Assembly (NCBI GenBank): GCA_029168955.1
Contig: JAPDOI010000117.1
Span: forward strand, 930,001 to 994,000
From: Aplectana chamaeleonis
Taxonomy: Eukaryota > Nematoda > Chromadorea > Rhabditida > Cosmocercidae
Direction of reading: 5' to 3'
DNA: 64,000 bases
In this document: piece after piece, positions 1 to 12,335 of the stretch
Position numbering within the stretch: position 1 is the first letter of the stretch
Layout of the letters: each line of letters starts with the position of its first letter
The notes under the pieces: generated by a model
Seen by the model: the letters and a program-made list of their open reading frames with translations, nothing else
What the model was told of the DNA's origin: nothing
Databases searched by the model: none
Translations under genes and position numbers: made by a program

Positions 1-519
1 ACGCCAATCGGCTGGCTCGTATTCTGGTACAGCGACATACTCGTGCTGAAAACATCTACAATCACGTATAAAAGATGTTTTAGGCCTTTACACACTTAAA
101 ACCTAATCTTGAAGCCAAGAACCCGACCATAATTTGTTCTTTGTGGTGTATGCCTTTAATGGCAGTGCTCACAATAAAAAACGGTCTTCGACTTTTCACC
201 GAAGATGGAATGTACCGGGGTCCAATACAACAGTGATAGCAAAAGAATGGCCAAAAACGAGTCACATATAACCCTAAACGGCCCTCAAACTATGTGGTGC
301 TATGCCGTTCCGTCACTTCCTCAACGGCCAACAAGGAAGTGGGCGGGTATGGCATAGCCCATACAAGTTTCGGGACCGTAGAGGGCTATCGATGACTCGT
401 TCTTAGCCCTTGTTTCGCCATTATTGATGCGATGGATCCCCGCATATTCGATTTCCGATGTAAACTTAAAGACCGTTTTTTTATCATGTGAATTGCCTTT
501 AAACACATGGGATATAAAT

Positions 520-2335
520 TGTTGGAAAACTCATTTGCGGGGGAGGCCAAGAGTTTCCTCCGATAATTCGCCTATTTCGGTAGGTTCTCTCCGTGAAAAA
601 TTTCTTCAAAGACTAAGTGCCAATAGTTTACGTCTGTTTTGCCTAATTTGGGAGATTCAGGTTTCGCACCTGGTAGAAGTTCAACCGGTGGAGTCTAATC
701 TGCCGAAAACTCCTCCAATGGGTGTGGCCAAAAGTCTCCTCCAATATCTAGCTTACTTCGAGAGATATTTTCTCATTTCATAACGTGCTCGATTGGGAAG
801 ATTCTACCTTATTAGAAAACTCGTCCAAGGTATGTCACCCTTGATTTGCCCCTGAACCTGCTCAATTCGGAAAGCTCCGAACCTCCCGCATTACAAATAT
901 TTACAAAACACTTAAGTAGTATCTATATCATCACATCAGGAAACTCGTTCAAAGGATGTGGTCATGAAAATCGCCCAAAGCTCGTATAGAGAGTTTCAGA
1001 ACTAACCCGTTGTTAATGTTATTTACTCAGTATCCCTTTCGATGAAAAACTCGTCCATGGGTTGTGGAAAACTGTCCTGTGGGTGTGGCCGCGAGCTTCT
1101 TCTTATACTTCGCTTATTCAGAGGAATGAACTCAAAAAAAAAACTCGCCCAAGGGGTGGGTGGCAGATAGTGTTCATCTGTATCTCGCACGTTTTTGGGC
1201 ATTTTACTTCTCACGCCTTGTATGGGTTGGAACGCCTGTCTATTTGGCTAGAAACTCGTTTAAGGTGTGGTCACCAGACCCCTCGAATATCTCGTCTATT
1301 TGGGGCGCTTATGAACTCACTCAAGACTCTGTTTTATTAGAAAACTCTTTGGCTTAGAGGGTTTATCGTGTCAAAATCTCCTAGTCCCTGTTATATTTCG
1401 CCACGCTCGACCGCTCCGCTGCTTGCTCCGCGCGGGCTCATCTGAGCAAGCTAGGCTTTATAAGATCACTGGTTTTCTGCCTCGAAGTCAGTGTTCACGA
1501 TAAATCTCATTTCCGAGTCTCCAGCATAAAAAGGACTATGATGGTAGATGCTGGAGGGGATAAGGTCGAAGAAAACAACGAAAACGAGCGATAAAAACGG
1601 CCGAGAAGTTAAGATGTCAGAACCCCAGTCCGCCTGCTTAGCCCGCCTCGCCCCCCGTTCTAACGAGCTTGTGGCGCCGCGCGAACGTTCGCGATGGCAA
1701 ATCGCCAAACAACTCCGCCACGTCCAGTCTGATCAATTCGCGCACATTTCGCCACTAGCGCGCGCTTGCGGAAACTAGCAGGGCGCGTATACAAGTCCGC
1801 GCTCTGGACCTGTATGTGAGTTAGAAATAACTATTTTAGCCTATTTTGAGCGTTTTTCTGTTCTATTCCTTCCCTATTCGTTCATACACGACTAGACAAC
1901 CCCATTTTGATTCGAACTCCAACACTGCATTTACCTTGCTCAGTTGGAGTGTTTCAAACCTCGAACTTCACACATGACCATATAAAAATAAGACCTATTC
2001 CAATGGGAAACTCGTCCGATGGGATTGGCCAGCACTTTTCTAACATATCTCGTTTATTTGGGACTACTTATATCCGGAACTTGGTAGATGTGACGCAGAC
2101 AGGGTACACATTGGCGGAAAACTCGTCAGAGCAGAGTGGCGCGGAATTATTCGTCGGTTCGGTGTTTCCCGCTGAAGACATAGAGACTGTACAGCGCATG
2201 CGTAGAGATGCAGAGACACAGATTGCTCGGACATGTACCGACCAGATGAACAATGTCGCGTCGACTATACTCGGTCGAAAGCTCGCCCAAGAGGTGTGGC
2301 CATGAGTTTCCTTCCATAATATAGCCATGATCTTG
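520..2335. repeat. Decayed array of a GAAAACTCGTCCAAG-type repeat
   Basis: At least ten diverged units share a core like GAAAACTCGTCCAAGGGG, then TGTGGCC, then a stretch like TTTCCTCCAATATCTCG and CTTATTTGGG. They recur near 527, 707, 815, 940, 1045, 1142, 1250, 2008, 2117 and 2278, with irregular spacing of about 100 bp and up. A related unit occurs near 8428-8490. Short open frames across this stretch are not conserved between units, so I read it as an old non-coding repeat family. The 520 bases to the left show no recognisable gene; 150-175 resembles a TTAA-element end. Confidence 0.55.
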
Positions 2336-2568
2336 CTTTCCTCCTTCACTTCTTCGCACGATAATGAAATTATTCTAATCCTCACTTCGACCTACTACTC
2401 GGATAGCTGCTTGGAGGTCTATAGCTGGACGAACTAAGCGAAACCGTTCTCCTGGATGGCTGAGCAACACCATGATGACCACCAATACCTTGTGAATTCG
2501 TCTTGTACACTGGAGGATGGCCTGAAACTTCACTTTATAACATAGGGAGTATGAACGAAAAAAACATA

Positions 2569-2849
2569 TAATGTGCTTCTCTGGGCCAAATCCTGGTCCG
2601 CAATTGCGTCTCGACACGCTTTGCGGCCGCGCGCTCTCGAGTCGGGAGAAATTCCAGCGCTGCAGCCGCCGATCTGTTGACTATAGGTGGGTTTTCGAAA
2701 CTGGAAAGGAAAAAAATGGAGAAAACTGTATAAAAAAGCCACATCGAGTCGGCTTCGGCGCTGGAAACTCGACTGACTCGAGCGAGTGCGGCCGCAAAGC
2801 GTGTCGGGACGCAATTGCGGACCGGAATTTGGCCCAGCGAAGCACAGTA
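2569..2849. mobile_element. Palindromic element, family P (TIR TACTGTGCTTC), copy 1
   Basis: The left end reads TAATGTGCTTCTCTGGGCC and the right end is its complement, GGCCCAGCGAAGCACAGTA. The inverted arms run about 70 bp through a GCGGCCGC-containing block, and the interior is non-coding and AT-rich. A second full copy lies at 46575-46857 with the interior inverted, and a half copy at 38691-38831. This is a non-autonomous foldback or MITE-type DNA element. TA is the likely target duplication, but no empty site is present to prove it. Confidence 0.75.
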
Positions 2850-3357
2850 CTCACCATACGGATTCGGATGGGCAGTGTGATGAGAGTGCGTGCTGGGTGG
2901 CTGCGGCGGAGGAGGTGGCGGCGGCGGCGGACGATGCACTCCTCCTCCCGCTGACGGCATACGATCTAACGGAAACATCGGCGAGAAATTCACCCACGGC
3001 AGCAGAAAATCGGGTGACAGCTGTGCGCCACGCCCACCACATGAGCGGTTGTCACGAAAATACGGCCCATCACGACCTGAAATATCAGGTAACCATGTGC
3101 ACACCAATTTTGGCAGGGTCCAGCGGGCTGCGCCTTAGAATCAGAGCAACGGGGATGTGGGGAAGGGTTAGTAAAATTGTGATCTAAAACTGGGGGGGGG
3201 TTCGTAAAAATCGTGGACCAAACTTCAACAGTTTAATAGCTAAAACGTTGGTCAGGGAGTTAGGAAGTCGCTCCAGTCTCAAAGGCAGCGTACGCGCGAA
3301 AAACCGGACCCAATTTTTTTCGCTACTTCCTGAAGATGGACTTAAGAGGTTGTGATA
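2850..3357. other. Unassigned, GGC-repeat-bearing stretch
   Basis: Contains a short (GGC/GGT)n tract near 2895-2935 and a G9 run near 3192. Frames here are open on both strands because of the triplet tract. No gene is supported. Confidence 0.3.
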
Positions 3358-3361
3358 TTAA

Positions 3362-3774
3362 AGGCATCGTTCGCGCTACACACCACTCTCCATTTTCAGG
3401 TTCAATTTCATGAATGTGCTCGGTAGACCACATTGTTAAACTTCGGCGCGTTAAAAACGTAGGGTTATGAGGTAGGAAGAGGTTAAAGATGAGGATCTGC
3501 GACCAGTTCTCACTAGTCATCTAGCACTTTCTCATAGAATGTTGATGCGACCGTCGAACAGCATAAAAAAACAGTTGCGGCACAAACTCCACATGCAGAA
3601 AACCTTCGAAAACGATTTTGGCGCGAAAATTAATTCAATCTTACCGCGGGTTCAGACTGAATTTTCTTCACAAACGATGGTTTTCATGGGCCCTGTTGAA
3701 ATTATTCACTAGAGAGGCCGAGTTATACTGAAACATGTGAAAATAATATACGGTTTTCTGCGCGTACGACGCCT
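3362..3774. mobile_element. TTAA-flanked element R, copy 1 (intact)
   Basis: Flanked by TTAA at 3358-3361 and 3775-3778. The ends read AGGCATCGTTCGCG and, inverted, ...GTACGACGCCT. It is 413 bp and non-coding. It aligns over its whole length with the interrupted copy at 41980-43602, and it supplies the empty-site sequence for both insertions in that copy. The TTAA target preference is that of piggyBac-like elements and of the palindromic TTAA repeats known in Caenorhabditis; the family link is inference. Confidence 0.8.
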
Positions 3775-4109
3775 TTAATAGGGACTGATTCAAACAGTTA
3801 TTGAGTAGCGATTGTATTCAAATTTTACGTCTTTTTCTGCTCAAGACATAGCGGAAAACTTTCCAATTTTTGATCACCAGGAAGTCGTATAGTGGATTCC
3901 ACCAAGAGTGTCTCATATACTTATTAATAAGAAGCGGTCGGCAGGGGATCAATGTGCATGATTCCCATACCGGCACGCTCGATACTGATTGAGCGAGATC
4001 GGTTGTGCTGCAACGAGTTCCATGTTCATTGATCTCCAATCGACCGCTTCCCATCGATAAGTAAATGAGACACTCTTGGTCGACTCCACTATAGCTCCGT
4101 TGAGGTTCG

Positions 4110-4290
4110 GCCCAAAGGCTTGCTGGACCTCGAGCATATTCTCTGATTCCGACCCATATTTTCTCTGTTCCCTGGCGTGCTTGTGCGGAGCGAGGGTAGA
4201 GACAGCGAGAAATTGTGGGGAGGAGACGCAGCGTACGCACGCAGACGCACGCGACGAACGGAAATAAATCATACTCGGAAACAGAGGATA
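4110..4290 (+). repeat. Dispersed repeat Q, copy 1
   Basis: Contains the block TCTGTTCCCTGGCGTGCTTG, then GAGCGAGGGTAGAGACAGCG, then a GGAGACGCAGC block and a GGAAATAAAT tail. The same order recurs at 7890-7990 (partial), 17655-17830 (palindromic), 39420-39600 (minus), 40870-41035 (plus) and 48755-49120 (split by an element X insertion). Open frames in it are not conserved between copies. Confidence 0.7.
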
Positions 4291-5857
4291 GGTGTGTCGC
4301 CCTCTTAGGCCACTGTTATACCAGAAGTTTGCGACCGCGACAGGTGCGGTCATTTGTTGCGAATCGTGCCGGGACCAGGCCCACACAGTAGAAAAATGCT
4401 GTGGCAGGAACAGATTGCAGCACCTGTCGCAGTCGCCGGCTCGAAAGGGGAAGTCATACCTGAAATGTGGAAACCGTGCGGTAATCAGTCGCTGTCGCGG
4501 CTCTCCGTCGCAGTGCAGTGCGCTGCGACGGGTGCCAACGACAGCGATCCAGCCAAATCTACCGGGTGTTTCTTGGCCCTGAGCAACAGCGACGGCGCAG
4601 TGTTCTGCGACCGCGGCAGACCTGTCGTGAGGTCTAACAATGGCCTTAGATTTTGCCATAAACTGGAAGCAGAGCTCATCAGACAGGGTCAAGCGGGGTA
4701 GCGGAAGTTCGCAACAGGGGGGGGGGTCGCAAAAATTTGTGACAAATAAAAATTTGGTGAAGATAATGCGAAAATTATCGCTATTTTTGGTCACCAAAAG
4801 GAAAGACCGTAGCATGGCTGAGGGTTTTGACGCTTGAGCCCGACTGCTAAACGAATTTTCGGCGTCTGGCCCTTTTAGAAATCAAATATAAACTACCAAG
4901 AAATCGCTCCTCGGGGGGGTCTCGAAAAAAATCGGATGTTGGACAAACAATTTTGATGGTAGGAGGGAGTCGCTCAGACTTCGAAAACGCCCAATTTTAA
5001 ATTACGTTGACCTAAATTTTGGGTAAACTTGAGAACTTTCATGACCCCCAGGACAAATAGACAGCAAATTCGTATTCAGCACACCGAATGACCTCCGAAT
5101 AGAAATTTTGACTGAAATACGATTTTTTTGCCCAAACTACCGTATGACACTAGTCATACACCGGCGAGGCGCTGCGGAAATAGCAAGACAACTATCACTT
5201 ACGTGCGCCTTAACTGTGCCGAGGCATGCGGAAAGGAATAGTTGTCAGAGAAAAACTCGCCGGAAGCCCGCACCGAGCAGTTATGCAAGCCGCGGCACTA
5301 TATACTGTATCGATGTGGGACCTCCTCTATTGGAAGTTTGCCGAATTCCATCAGCTGATTATTTTTTAGACTCAAACTCGCTGAAAGATAACCGAAACGA
5401 CATAAGGAGCCCTGCTATGACAAGAGGAATAAATTATTAGTGACTTTCAGCAATAAACAAGCGGTAGAAGAGTAAAATATCGACAAAAGACAATTGAAAC
5501 GGCCGGAAATTTTTAGTCTGCAATATTGCGTTAAGCATGTCAAAGACGCAGTATTGCAGACGAGTCCCTGATTCACGCAGCAAGCGGCGGCAATGTCATC
5601 GCGTGACGTTTTCATTCCGCCGGTGTATAACTAGGGCCTATACCAACAGTATTCATTATTTCTGGCATGAATGGGTTACATTCCCTAATTTTGCCCACAA
5701 AAGTTGGAACCTCGGATAAATTCTGAATTCCACATCAATTTTCCTCCCTTTCTCAATTGCCAAAACCGCCCACAACAAGTTCTCTAGAATACATTCTCAA
5801 AACCAGAAAAATTCTCAAGATACACTAATATTTCCTTTTCTAAAAATAATACATATA
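4291..5857. other. Unassigned; GTCGC-rich repeat, then half of element N
   Basis: 4300-4640 is rich in CTGTCGCAGTCGC-type words shared with the family at 12130, 18651 and 25749. 4683-4800 matches one end of the inverted element at 7393-7695 (AGGGTCAAGCGGGG, a poly-G run, then TCGCAAAAATTTGTG). 4800-5857 has no feature I can support; short frames there lack splice context. Confidence 0.35.
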
Positions 5858-6091
5858 CCCTCTGGTTCCGGGCCTGATTTAGTGTGTGCAATTGCGGACT
5901 TGCGTCGTGAGGGCGCGACGCATCGCTTTCGTACGATCAAAGAACTAGGAAAAACCTTGAAAATACAGAAAAACACGCATACGAACAGCTGATGAGGGAC
6001 TGGCGCGGAAGCTCGTACGAAAGCGATGCGTCGCGCCCCCACGACGCAAGTCCGCACTTGTACACACTAAATCAGGTCGGCAACCAGAGGA
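5858..6091. mobile_element. Palindromic MITE with TA target duplication
   Basis: TA flanks both ends. The arms begin CCCTCTGGTT and pair with AACCAGAGGA. The inner arms pair CCTGATTTAGTGTGTG with CACACTAAATCAGG, and a block containing ACTTGCGTCGTGAGGGCGCG with its complement. Arms are about 90 bp with a spacer of about 55 bp. It is non-coding. A TA duplication fits a Tc1/mariner-type non-autonomous element. Confidence 0.75.
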
Positions 6092-7392
6092 TAGCTTGGG
6101 TTGCTAGAATGAGTGCGGGCGGAGTTAGCAGCGGAGCGGTCGGTGATGGCATTATATAACAATGATAAGGAGTTTTTGACATGATAAGCCCGATAAGCCT
6201 AGCTTCGACCGGCTCAAAATGGGCGAAATAGGCTATATCTACGCTACAAGCAGTGCGAAATCAAGATGTGTTTTCCTAAGTGGAGAATGCAAAAGAAAAC
6301 ACCATTATACAACACCACGGGACAATAACTCGTAAATCACGCAACGACGGCACACTGAATCGATACGGCATTACAGATGCGAAAAATTATTCAAAAGCAT
6401 GAGAGCATGCGGGAATATAATAAAAACAGAAGCAAGCGCTAGTCATCCTTCAGAAATCAATGCTTTTCAAACAGGTTGGAGAATTTCATAATCTTCTCTT
6501 GAGAGCATGTCCTTCAAGAAGTTTATATCAAACTATGTTTCAAAATCGCATGGACATATCAGCTTTGAATAAAAGCTATGCCCACTGTTGACATTATTGT
6601 CCTCAGACCTTCATAGATTCGTAGGTAAAACAAAATAATTTTGTTGCGTGGTCAAATATGGCGCCCAGTACACTAGAAGAGGATGTCACAGCGCAGGAGC
6701 ACTTCGATTGACACACGTGACGCGAGCGACGGAAAACCTCTGCGTTCCTGTCGTCGCTGGGGCGCGTCAACCATGGGCCCTCTGAAAAAAATAGTTGGCG
6801 CTAGGTTAACGCGCTCCAACGACGACGTCCACGCAGCGGTTTTGCGATGCACGCGTCACATGTATCAGCCGAACTGCTCCTGCGCTGTCACTTCGATCAA
6901 CATCCCCACTAAAAAGGACGAGCCGCGAGCGAGTTTTCAGTGCGTTCACGTCGTCGCTGAAGCGCGAAGCCATAGGCCCCTGAAGAGGTAACTAACGAAA
7001 GCACGGAGAACTCTCGCAAGGGAGTGACGCCTTAGCGGCTCGCTCGTCCGCTGATCCTCAATTTCGGTGCACTGGGGCCAATAGGATAGACGTGACCTGC
7101 AGGACGCCGCCCACTGTGCTCAGATCGATGCGCAATAGAGAGAATTTAAAAAAACTTACGTAACCCTCCAAACATATCGGTGCCACACTGCGCAGCCGCC
7201 GACGCGTACGCTTCCATCGTCGTTTTGAACAACTCTGGACGAAAAACGGTCGAATGGGGTCCTGAACGGGCAAGATGAAGGGGACCTTATACCTCATGGA
7301 AAATTGAAGCTCTGCCCTTACTTTCCAGAATTCAATTCTCGTTGCGGTCAAACCCTGCGGTAAGATGTCCATTATGCGCAAAATTTCGATTA
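6092..7392. other. No supported gene
   Basis: Mixed-composition DNA. A few frames of 60-107 codons are open, but none has a convincing acceptor and donor pair or repeats elsewhere in the window. Confidence 0.3.
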
Positions 7393-7695
7393 CTCTAGAT
7401 CAGGGTCAAGCGGGGCATTGCATAATTTTCAAAATTGGAGCGAACCCAACCCACCATCAAATATTTTTCCCAAATCCGCAATTTTGCGACTCCCTCCGCG
7501 GCCCGATTTTGGGCAGTTCATACTTGATTAATAAAACTGTTGGGCGCCCTAAATTCCGTACCATTGGTGACCAAAAATATCGAGATTTTTAGATTTATCT
7601 TCACCAATTTTTGAGTTTTGGTCCGAAATTTTTGCGATCCCCACCCCACCCCCTGTTGCGAGGTTTCGCAACACCCGCTTGACCTTGCTCTAGAT
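7393..7695. mobile_element. Inverted-repeat element N
   Basis: The left end reads CTAGATCAGGGTCAAGCGGG and the right end CCCGCTTGACCTTGCTCTAG. Half copies lie at 4683-4800 and near 8270-8330 (ACCCCCCCCCGTTGCG with a TCGCAAACCTGCCC block). Non-coding. Confidence 0.6.
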
Positions 7696-8896
7696 ACAGC
7701 GGACAACCCACGGCCACACCCACGGCCACACCCACAGGAAGTCACCTGACGGCACACCTTTCCGGACGAGTTCTCGACATTCATAAGTTTTTGTAGAGGA
7801 ACATCTACCACTCCAACAGACAGAAGAATTATGCAGCGCCCCTCTGATTGAAAATCTTACAGGCTATAAAACTGCGAAATTCAATTGGTTCCTACGCGTT
7901 CTGGTGCGGAGCGGAGGTTAGAGACAGTGAGAGAGCGTAGGGCAGACGGAGGCCGAGGCGTCGCGCGCGCCGCTCGCGCCTCGAATGATATGAATTACGA
8001 CGTTCTATAGAAGGTAAACACTGTATTCCAGTGTTTGAGAAGACTCGGGATTTCCGCAGGGTTGAGCAGGCAGTTACGCCAACTTTCGGCGGAGCTACGA
8101 CCCCCTCATCGTTGACTAATTTTTTTTATTTCTAAAATTTTCACGATCCCCCTCAAGCCGAAAAATTGCTCAAGCTTTCTAAGAGTAAAAAAGTTGGAAA
8201 AAGTTCCTTAATTGTTTTAAAATTCGGTTAAATTGTACGAGCTCCCTCCTTGGATTTTTTTTTCAAAAATTTCCCATTTGTTCCAAGACCCCCCCCCGTT
8301 GCGCCGAGTCGCAAACCTGCCCAATCCTGGATTTTAATGAGATTTTGAGAAAACTGCGCGATCCAGACTGGGAATAATCGAGCATACCGATAGGGATCGA
8401 TCGAACAACCCGCATGTTTTGCGCTCGAAAACTGGTACTAATTGGCGTGGCTATGAATTTTCTCCTCAATTTGACTTATTTGGGAGCATTCGGATCGCGG
8501 ACTTGCCTGGCGTTATTATAAAAAGCATTCTTTCACAATTGAATGAGAATTTCAAAAAATTCATTTTATAGGTACGCAGTCGGCACGGATCGTACTGATG
8601 CTTTGCATTCCCTATTCGAGGTTGACGCAAACTCGATGCCACATGTTATACAATACGCGCACCGAGTTTGCGAAACCCTCCAAAAGGGAACGCAAAATAT
8701 CATTACGCTCCGTGCCGACTGTACAGGGTCTATAAGCCGCAGCTACACTCCGTCGCAGCAACAAACGCAGAGCATAGAAGACTTGCTATAATGGCCCCAA
8801 AGGACTTTTGTAACCCGCCTTCTTCGATAAAAGAAACTCATTCCTACCGCCTCTATAGTTAGGTTCGTGGCTTGGGTCCTCGAGAGAAAAAAAACA
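7696..8896. other. No supported gene; fragments of repeats Q and N
   Basis: 7890-7990 carries a Q-type block (GTGCGGAGCGGAGGTTAGAG). 8270-8330 carries an N-type end, and 8428-8490 one unit of the decayed array seen at 520-2335. The remainder is unassigned. Confidence 0.35.
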
Positions 8897-9047
8897 TTCA
8901 AACTTTCCCCGCGGCTGGCGCAGTGGTCGCGTGCTCTGGCCTGCTAATCGATTCACGCCGAGATAAGAGCGCAGCTGATTAGCTTACCATACCGTCAGCC
9001 GCCTGTGAATTTTATACCGCCTGCGCCAGCCGCGAGTGAATTTTAAA
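8897..9047 (+). repeat. tRNA-derived palindromic repeat
   Basis: GCGGCTGGCGCAG at 8911 is mirrored by CTGCGCCAGCCGC ending at 9033. The plus-strand head, GGCTGGCGCAGTGGTCGCGT, followed by a TGGCCTGCTAATC block, resembles the D arm and anticodon arm of a tRNA with a CTGCTAA loop (anticodon GCT). No T arm follows. GCTAATCG is mirrored internally by GATTAGC. I read it as a SINE-like or foldback relic, not a working tRNA. Confidence 0.5.
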
Positions 9048-9278
9048 TGTTTCTTTTCTTGGAGACGCAGGCCACGGACCTGACTGTACAAGGCTTGTTG
9101 ACCCAATACACGGAGAAGGAGCCGCACACGACCTTTGCCTGCGTTCACGTCGTCGCCAGAGCGCGTTTAACATAGGCCATCTCAAGAGATCAGCGACGTG
9201 ACCATGACAGACATTCGTCGCGCCAAGGCGGCAAACTCGTCCCCGGCTCCTTTTTCGTGTACTGGGCCCACAAGCCCA

Positions 9279-10541
9279 TTAACCGCTGCGACAAAGTGAA
9301 TCGATCTGTCCTAAAATGACACATATCCAAACTTTTCAACCATGGGAAGTTGTCAAAGAAGCAAAACCAACTTATTGAAGGAAATCCCGGAACTTGTGGC
9401 ATTTGTCGCAACGCCGCGGTGAATATCGCTTCAGGATCCACATTGTTGCCGACCAAACGCTGCAGTATCGATCGACCAATGGAGGAGTTCGACTGTGATT
9501 TCGATGCGCCAGCAGACTGACCATAGCCGGAACCCATAACCTCATTCACTGGCACTTTACCCGTACGTACCTGCAGGATTTCATTCAACACTCTCGTAAG
9601 CTAAACGCAGAGCACTGTGTAAATCCCACCTTTTTCTGCAACTCATCTAGCAACTTTCGCCCGTTCAGGTCTGGTACCTGACACACGGGAGGTGATCCTT
9701 GCTTCTTGGGGATATTCTGAATACAGAAAACACGGCAGCATTTCATTCATTATTCATTTCAGCCTCTATTTTTGCACTTTTTCACGACAAAAACATACTC
9801 CTGCGCTGCGGCAGACGCAGGGAACGGAAGCGATTTTTCAAACAGCAAAAGACAAGATAACTTTCTCATTTTCTAGTACTTGACCCACGAGAAGTTCTTT
9901 CGCGGCGCCGACGCGCATCAATCGTGACGCGGATGCGGTCCCATGCCGTCAATGTCGCAATAGGGCCAAAGATCAAGAGAAAAAGTGGAGCCGTCTCGAT
10001 GTAAGGCTCCATCCATAGCAGACGTCCTAGCGTCAAGTTACCGTACAGTGACGCTTGGGATTTGCATCTTCAGCATTTGTTACTGATCTGACTCCCCAGC
10101 GACTCTCCAGCGACCACTGCAGTCGGCCAGTTGATGCTTTGCCGATGGTCGTCTGCAATGGACGGACCCTAATAGTGATCGCCGAACCGCCGCGGCACGA
10201 ATCTGAAGCTATCGCGGCACCTACGAGACTCGCGGTACCAACGCGGAGATGCTAGCTCCCTCTAAAAAGACAAGTTGCGTCAACCAACGCAACAAAATGT
10301 GTTAACCGTCCCTATGAACCCTCGAATGTCGTGAACTGAGGCGTGCCGCGACGCAAACGCTTGCGCTAAAACTGTGCGGTCTACTTTCAAGACTCCAAAT
10401 CAGATTTTTCTCTCGAGGGTGAAAAATTGACAAAAAGAAGAAGCAATAAAAATAGTCCCTCACCTGGCTAACTTCCTTCAACTTGTCTCCCCCATTCTTC
10501 TTCTTGCTATGCCGCTTCTTCTTTTGAGATACGGAATTCTC
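9279..10541 (-). CDS. 3' exons of an unidentified protein-coding gene
   Basis: Four minus-strand exons fit together: 10464-10541 (26 codons), 9630-9716 (29 codons), 9372-9570 and 9279-9310, ending in TAA at 9279-9281. The first is preceded by a TGTAATTCAG acceptor and ends CAG|GTGAGG. The second follows TTCTGTATTCAG. The third follows ATCCTGCAG and ends AA|GTTGGT. The fourth follows GTCATTTTAG. Introns of 59 and 61 bases are nematode-like, and phases are consistent throughout. The peptide begins with a lysine-rich stretch (SQKKKRHSKKK) and continues into a Ser/Gln-rich segment, with SILQRLVGNN and FTAALRQMPQVPG before a short tail. No family was recognised. The intron at 9717-10463 holds an element M copy. 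Upstream exons may be those at 17950-18181, which are also phase 0. Confidence 0.65.
10003..10170. mobile_element. Palindromic element M, short copy
   Basis: Begins AAGGCTCCATCCATAGCAGA and ends with the complement-like GTCTGCAATGGACGGACCCT. Longer copies sit in tandem at 57666-57970 and 57968-58257. It lies inside an intron of the minus-strand gene at 9279-10541. Confidence 0.65.
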
Positions 10542-11130
10542 CTGAATTACAACTGCGTGACATCACTTTTCACTTCCTATTACTTTCTGCTTTATGTATG
10601 GTTGAATTACAATTTTTTCCACTTATGCGCTATTCTTTACACATAAACGCACGCTCGCCACGCGCTGCATGCACACACAGAAACTACTGCGGACTGGTGC
10701 GGATCCAAGGGGTACCCGAACTCCGAAACTACCTCGGTCAGCTAGAGGTTGACACCTGAGTGCGAGCCAAGGCAAATTCGTTGCCGCTCGAGTATGTCTC
10801 GGCTCACGCTGCATTCGCCGTTGGGCTCGGCCCGCGCTCTACGAATGTGTGAGAACGGCATAAGTTCACTCAAGCCCGCAATGCGTCACGTGACCACGCT
10901 CTAATAAAATGTTTACAGCCGTCTTCAAAGGACTGACACCTATCAGACTGATTTCAGCCATGAGTACGCACGGAAGACTATCAAGAGATGAATTCTATCA
11001 CCACTTCACGGAAAGGGAAGACCTAACGGAGTTTGTGATACCAAAATGTGTTTGTCTGCAATTACACAACCAATGCCCCAAGACTGACTAAGAGGTTACG
11101 CTCTAATTAAAAGTTTACAGCCATCTTTAA

Positions 11131-11535
11131 AGGCATCGTTCGCGATGGGGTTCGTCCTCGGTTTTTGGCCGGAAATCGAAAGTTTAGGGTCTCATTGGAG
11201 CACTGGGGTCGAAAGAACGAACGAAAACGAGCCCGAAAGAGCTCCATACGGCTACGAAGTCCGCTCGCGCTAGCCCTTCCGCTCGCGGTCGAGTTTTCCT
11301 AGGGACAGTTCGGTCCGCTTCTACATTAGCATTGGGGCGCATTTTCGCACGCTGTCTACTTCAGGCCCACGCCCGCGCAACTCATCCACCGTTGAAATGT
11401 GGCTTTCAAGAAGAAGAGCTAATTCTGGTTGTTTCCCAGCGTTTTTCATAATTCTTTCTTCACTGATGAAACGGCCACACCCTAAACCATCGTTTTCTGG
11501 TGAAAACTCGAGAACGATTTTAATGGACACTGCCT
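11131..11535. mobile_element. TTAA-flanked element W
   Basis: TTAA flanks both ends (11127-11130 and 11536-11539). The ends are AGGCATCGTTCGCGATG and, inverted, ...GGACACTGCCT. It is 405 bp and belongs to the same TTAA superfamily as R, T and U. The two ends match different subfamilies (R-like left, U-like right), so it may be a chimera. Confidence 0.7.
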
Positions 11536-11583
11536 TTAAGCGACATACATCCAGCACACCGATTTCGGCCAAAAGTACGCAAT

Positions 11584-11950
11584 GATCCTTGCGGCACGCG
11601 CCGCGTAACGAGCGTTTGTCGACAGTTACACTGTGGACAGGAAAGGAAAAATCGATTAATCATGGGTGTTTCCTGTTGAATCAACTGCAGGGGAGGTATA
11701 GAGCAGACGAACCTCCATGGTTGGTTAGCGAATAGGAAATACTGTCTCTAAACTTGATGGGTTATATGGCAGTTCATTAAGTTTAGAGATAGTATTTCCT
11801 ACCCGCCTACCAGCCATGGAGCTTCGCCTCCTCAATACCTCTCCTGCACTTCATTCCTCAGGCACCACCCATGATTAATCGATTTTCGCTATTTTGTCCA
11901 TATTGTGACTGTCGAAAAACTCTCGTCACGCGCCGCGTGCCGCAAGAATC
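11584..11950. mobile_element. Long inverted-repeat element
   Basis: GATCCTTGCGGCACGCGCCG at the left pairs with the complement ending CGTGCCGCAAGAATC at the right. Inside, ATCGATTAATCATGGGTG and GGAAATACTGTCTCTAAAC have inverted partners, so the whole 367 bp can fold back. Non-coding. Confidence 0.7.
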
Positions 11951-12129
11951 ACTAACCGTGATCACCTTTTGTACTTTTCAACACTCCTTCAAAGATTTTT
12001 TCACTAAAATACGCTTGGTAGAGCTTTGCTTAATCTGAGGCCAATGGTATACATTGAAGCTGTCATGAGCGACAGTCATGAAATTTAGAACGAACCCTGG
12101 CGGGACCAGCATCGGAATAACAACACTGG

Positions 12130-12335
12130 CCGTCATGGGAATAGTTGACGCGTGTCCGCTGCAGCGACGTGTCGCGGAGGGATGATACACTACAAACGTG
12201 CCGATGCCTGATGTGCACTATCGCTGTCGCTGGTCGCGGAAAGTATGATCCCGGCCTTAAAGGGCGGGTGCTGGTCGCTGTCGCTGTGCATAGCGACGCG
12301 ACCGCGTGTCGCAAAAGTATACCATTGGCCTGATA
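12130..12335. repeat. GTCGCGAC-type inverted repeat, copy 1
   Basis: Dense in CGCTGTCGCTGGTCGCG words, and ends AAGTATACCATTGG. Related copies at 18651-18773 and 25749-26401 share the GTATACTT/GCGAC ends. A more diverged relative may lie near 48165-48260. Confidence 0.5.

Noticed and set aside
3949..4815. 288-codon minus-strand frame
   Set aside because: It spans repeat Q and a GTCGC-rich repeat. The peptide has no domain I recognise, and the frame is not conserved in other Q copies.
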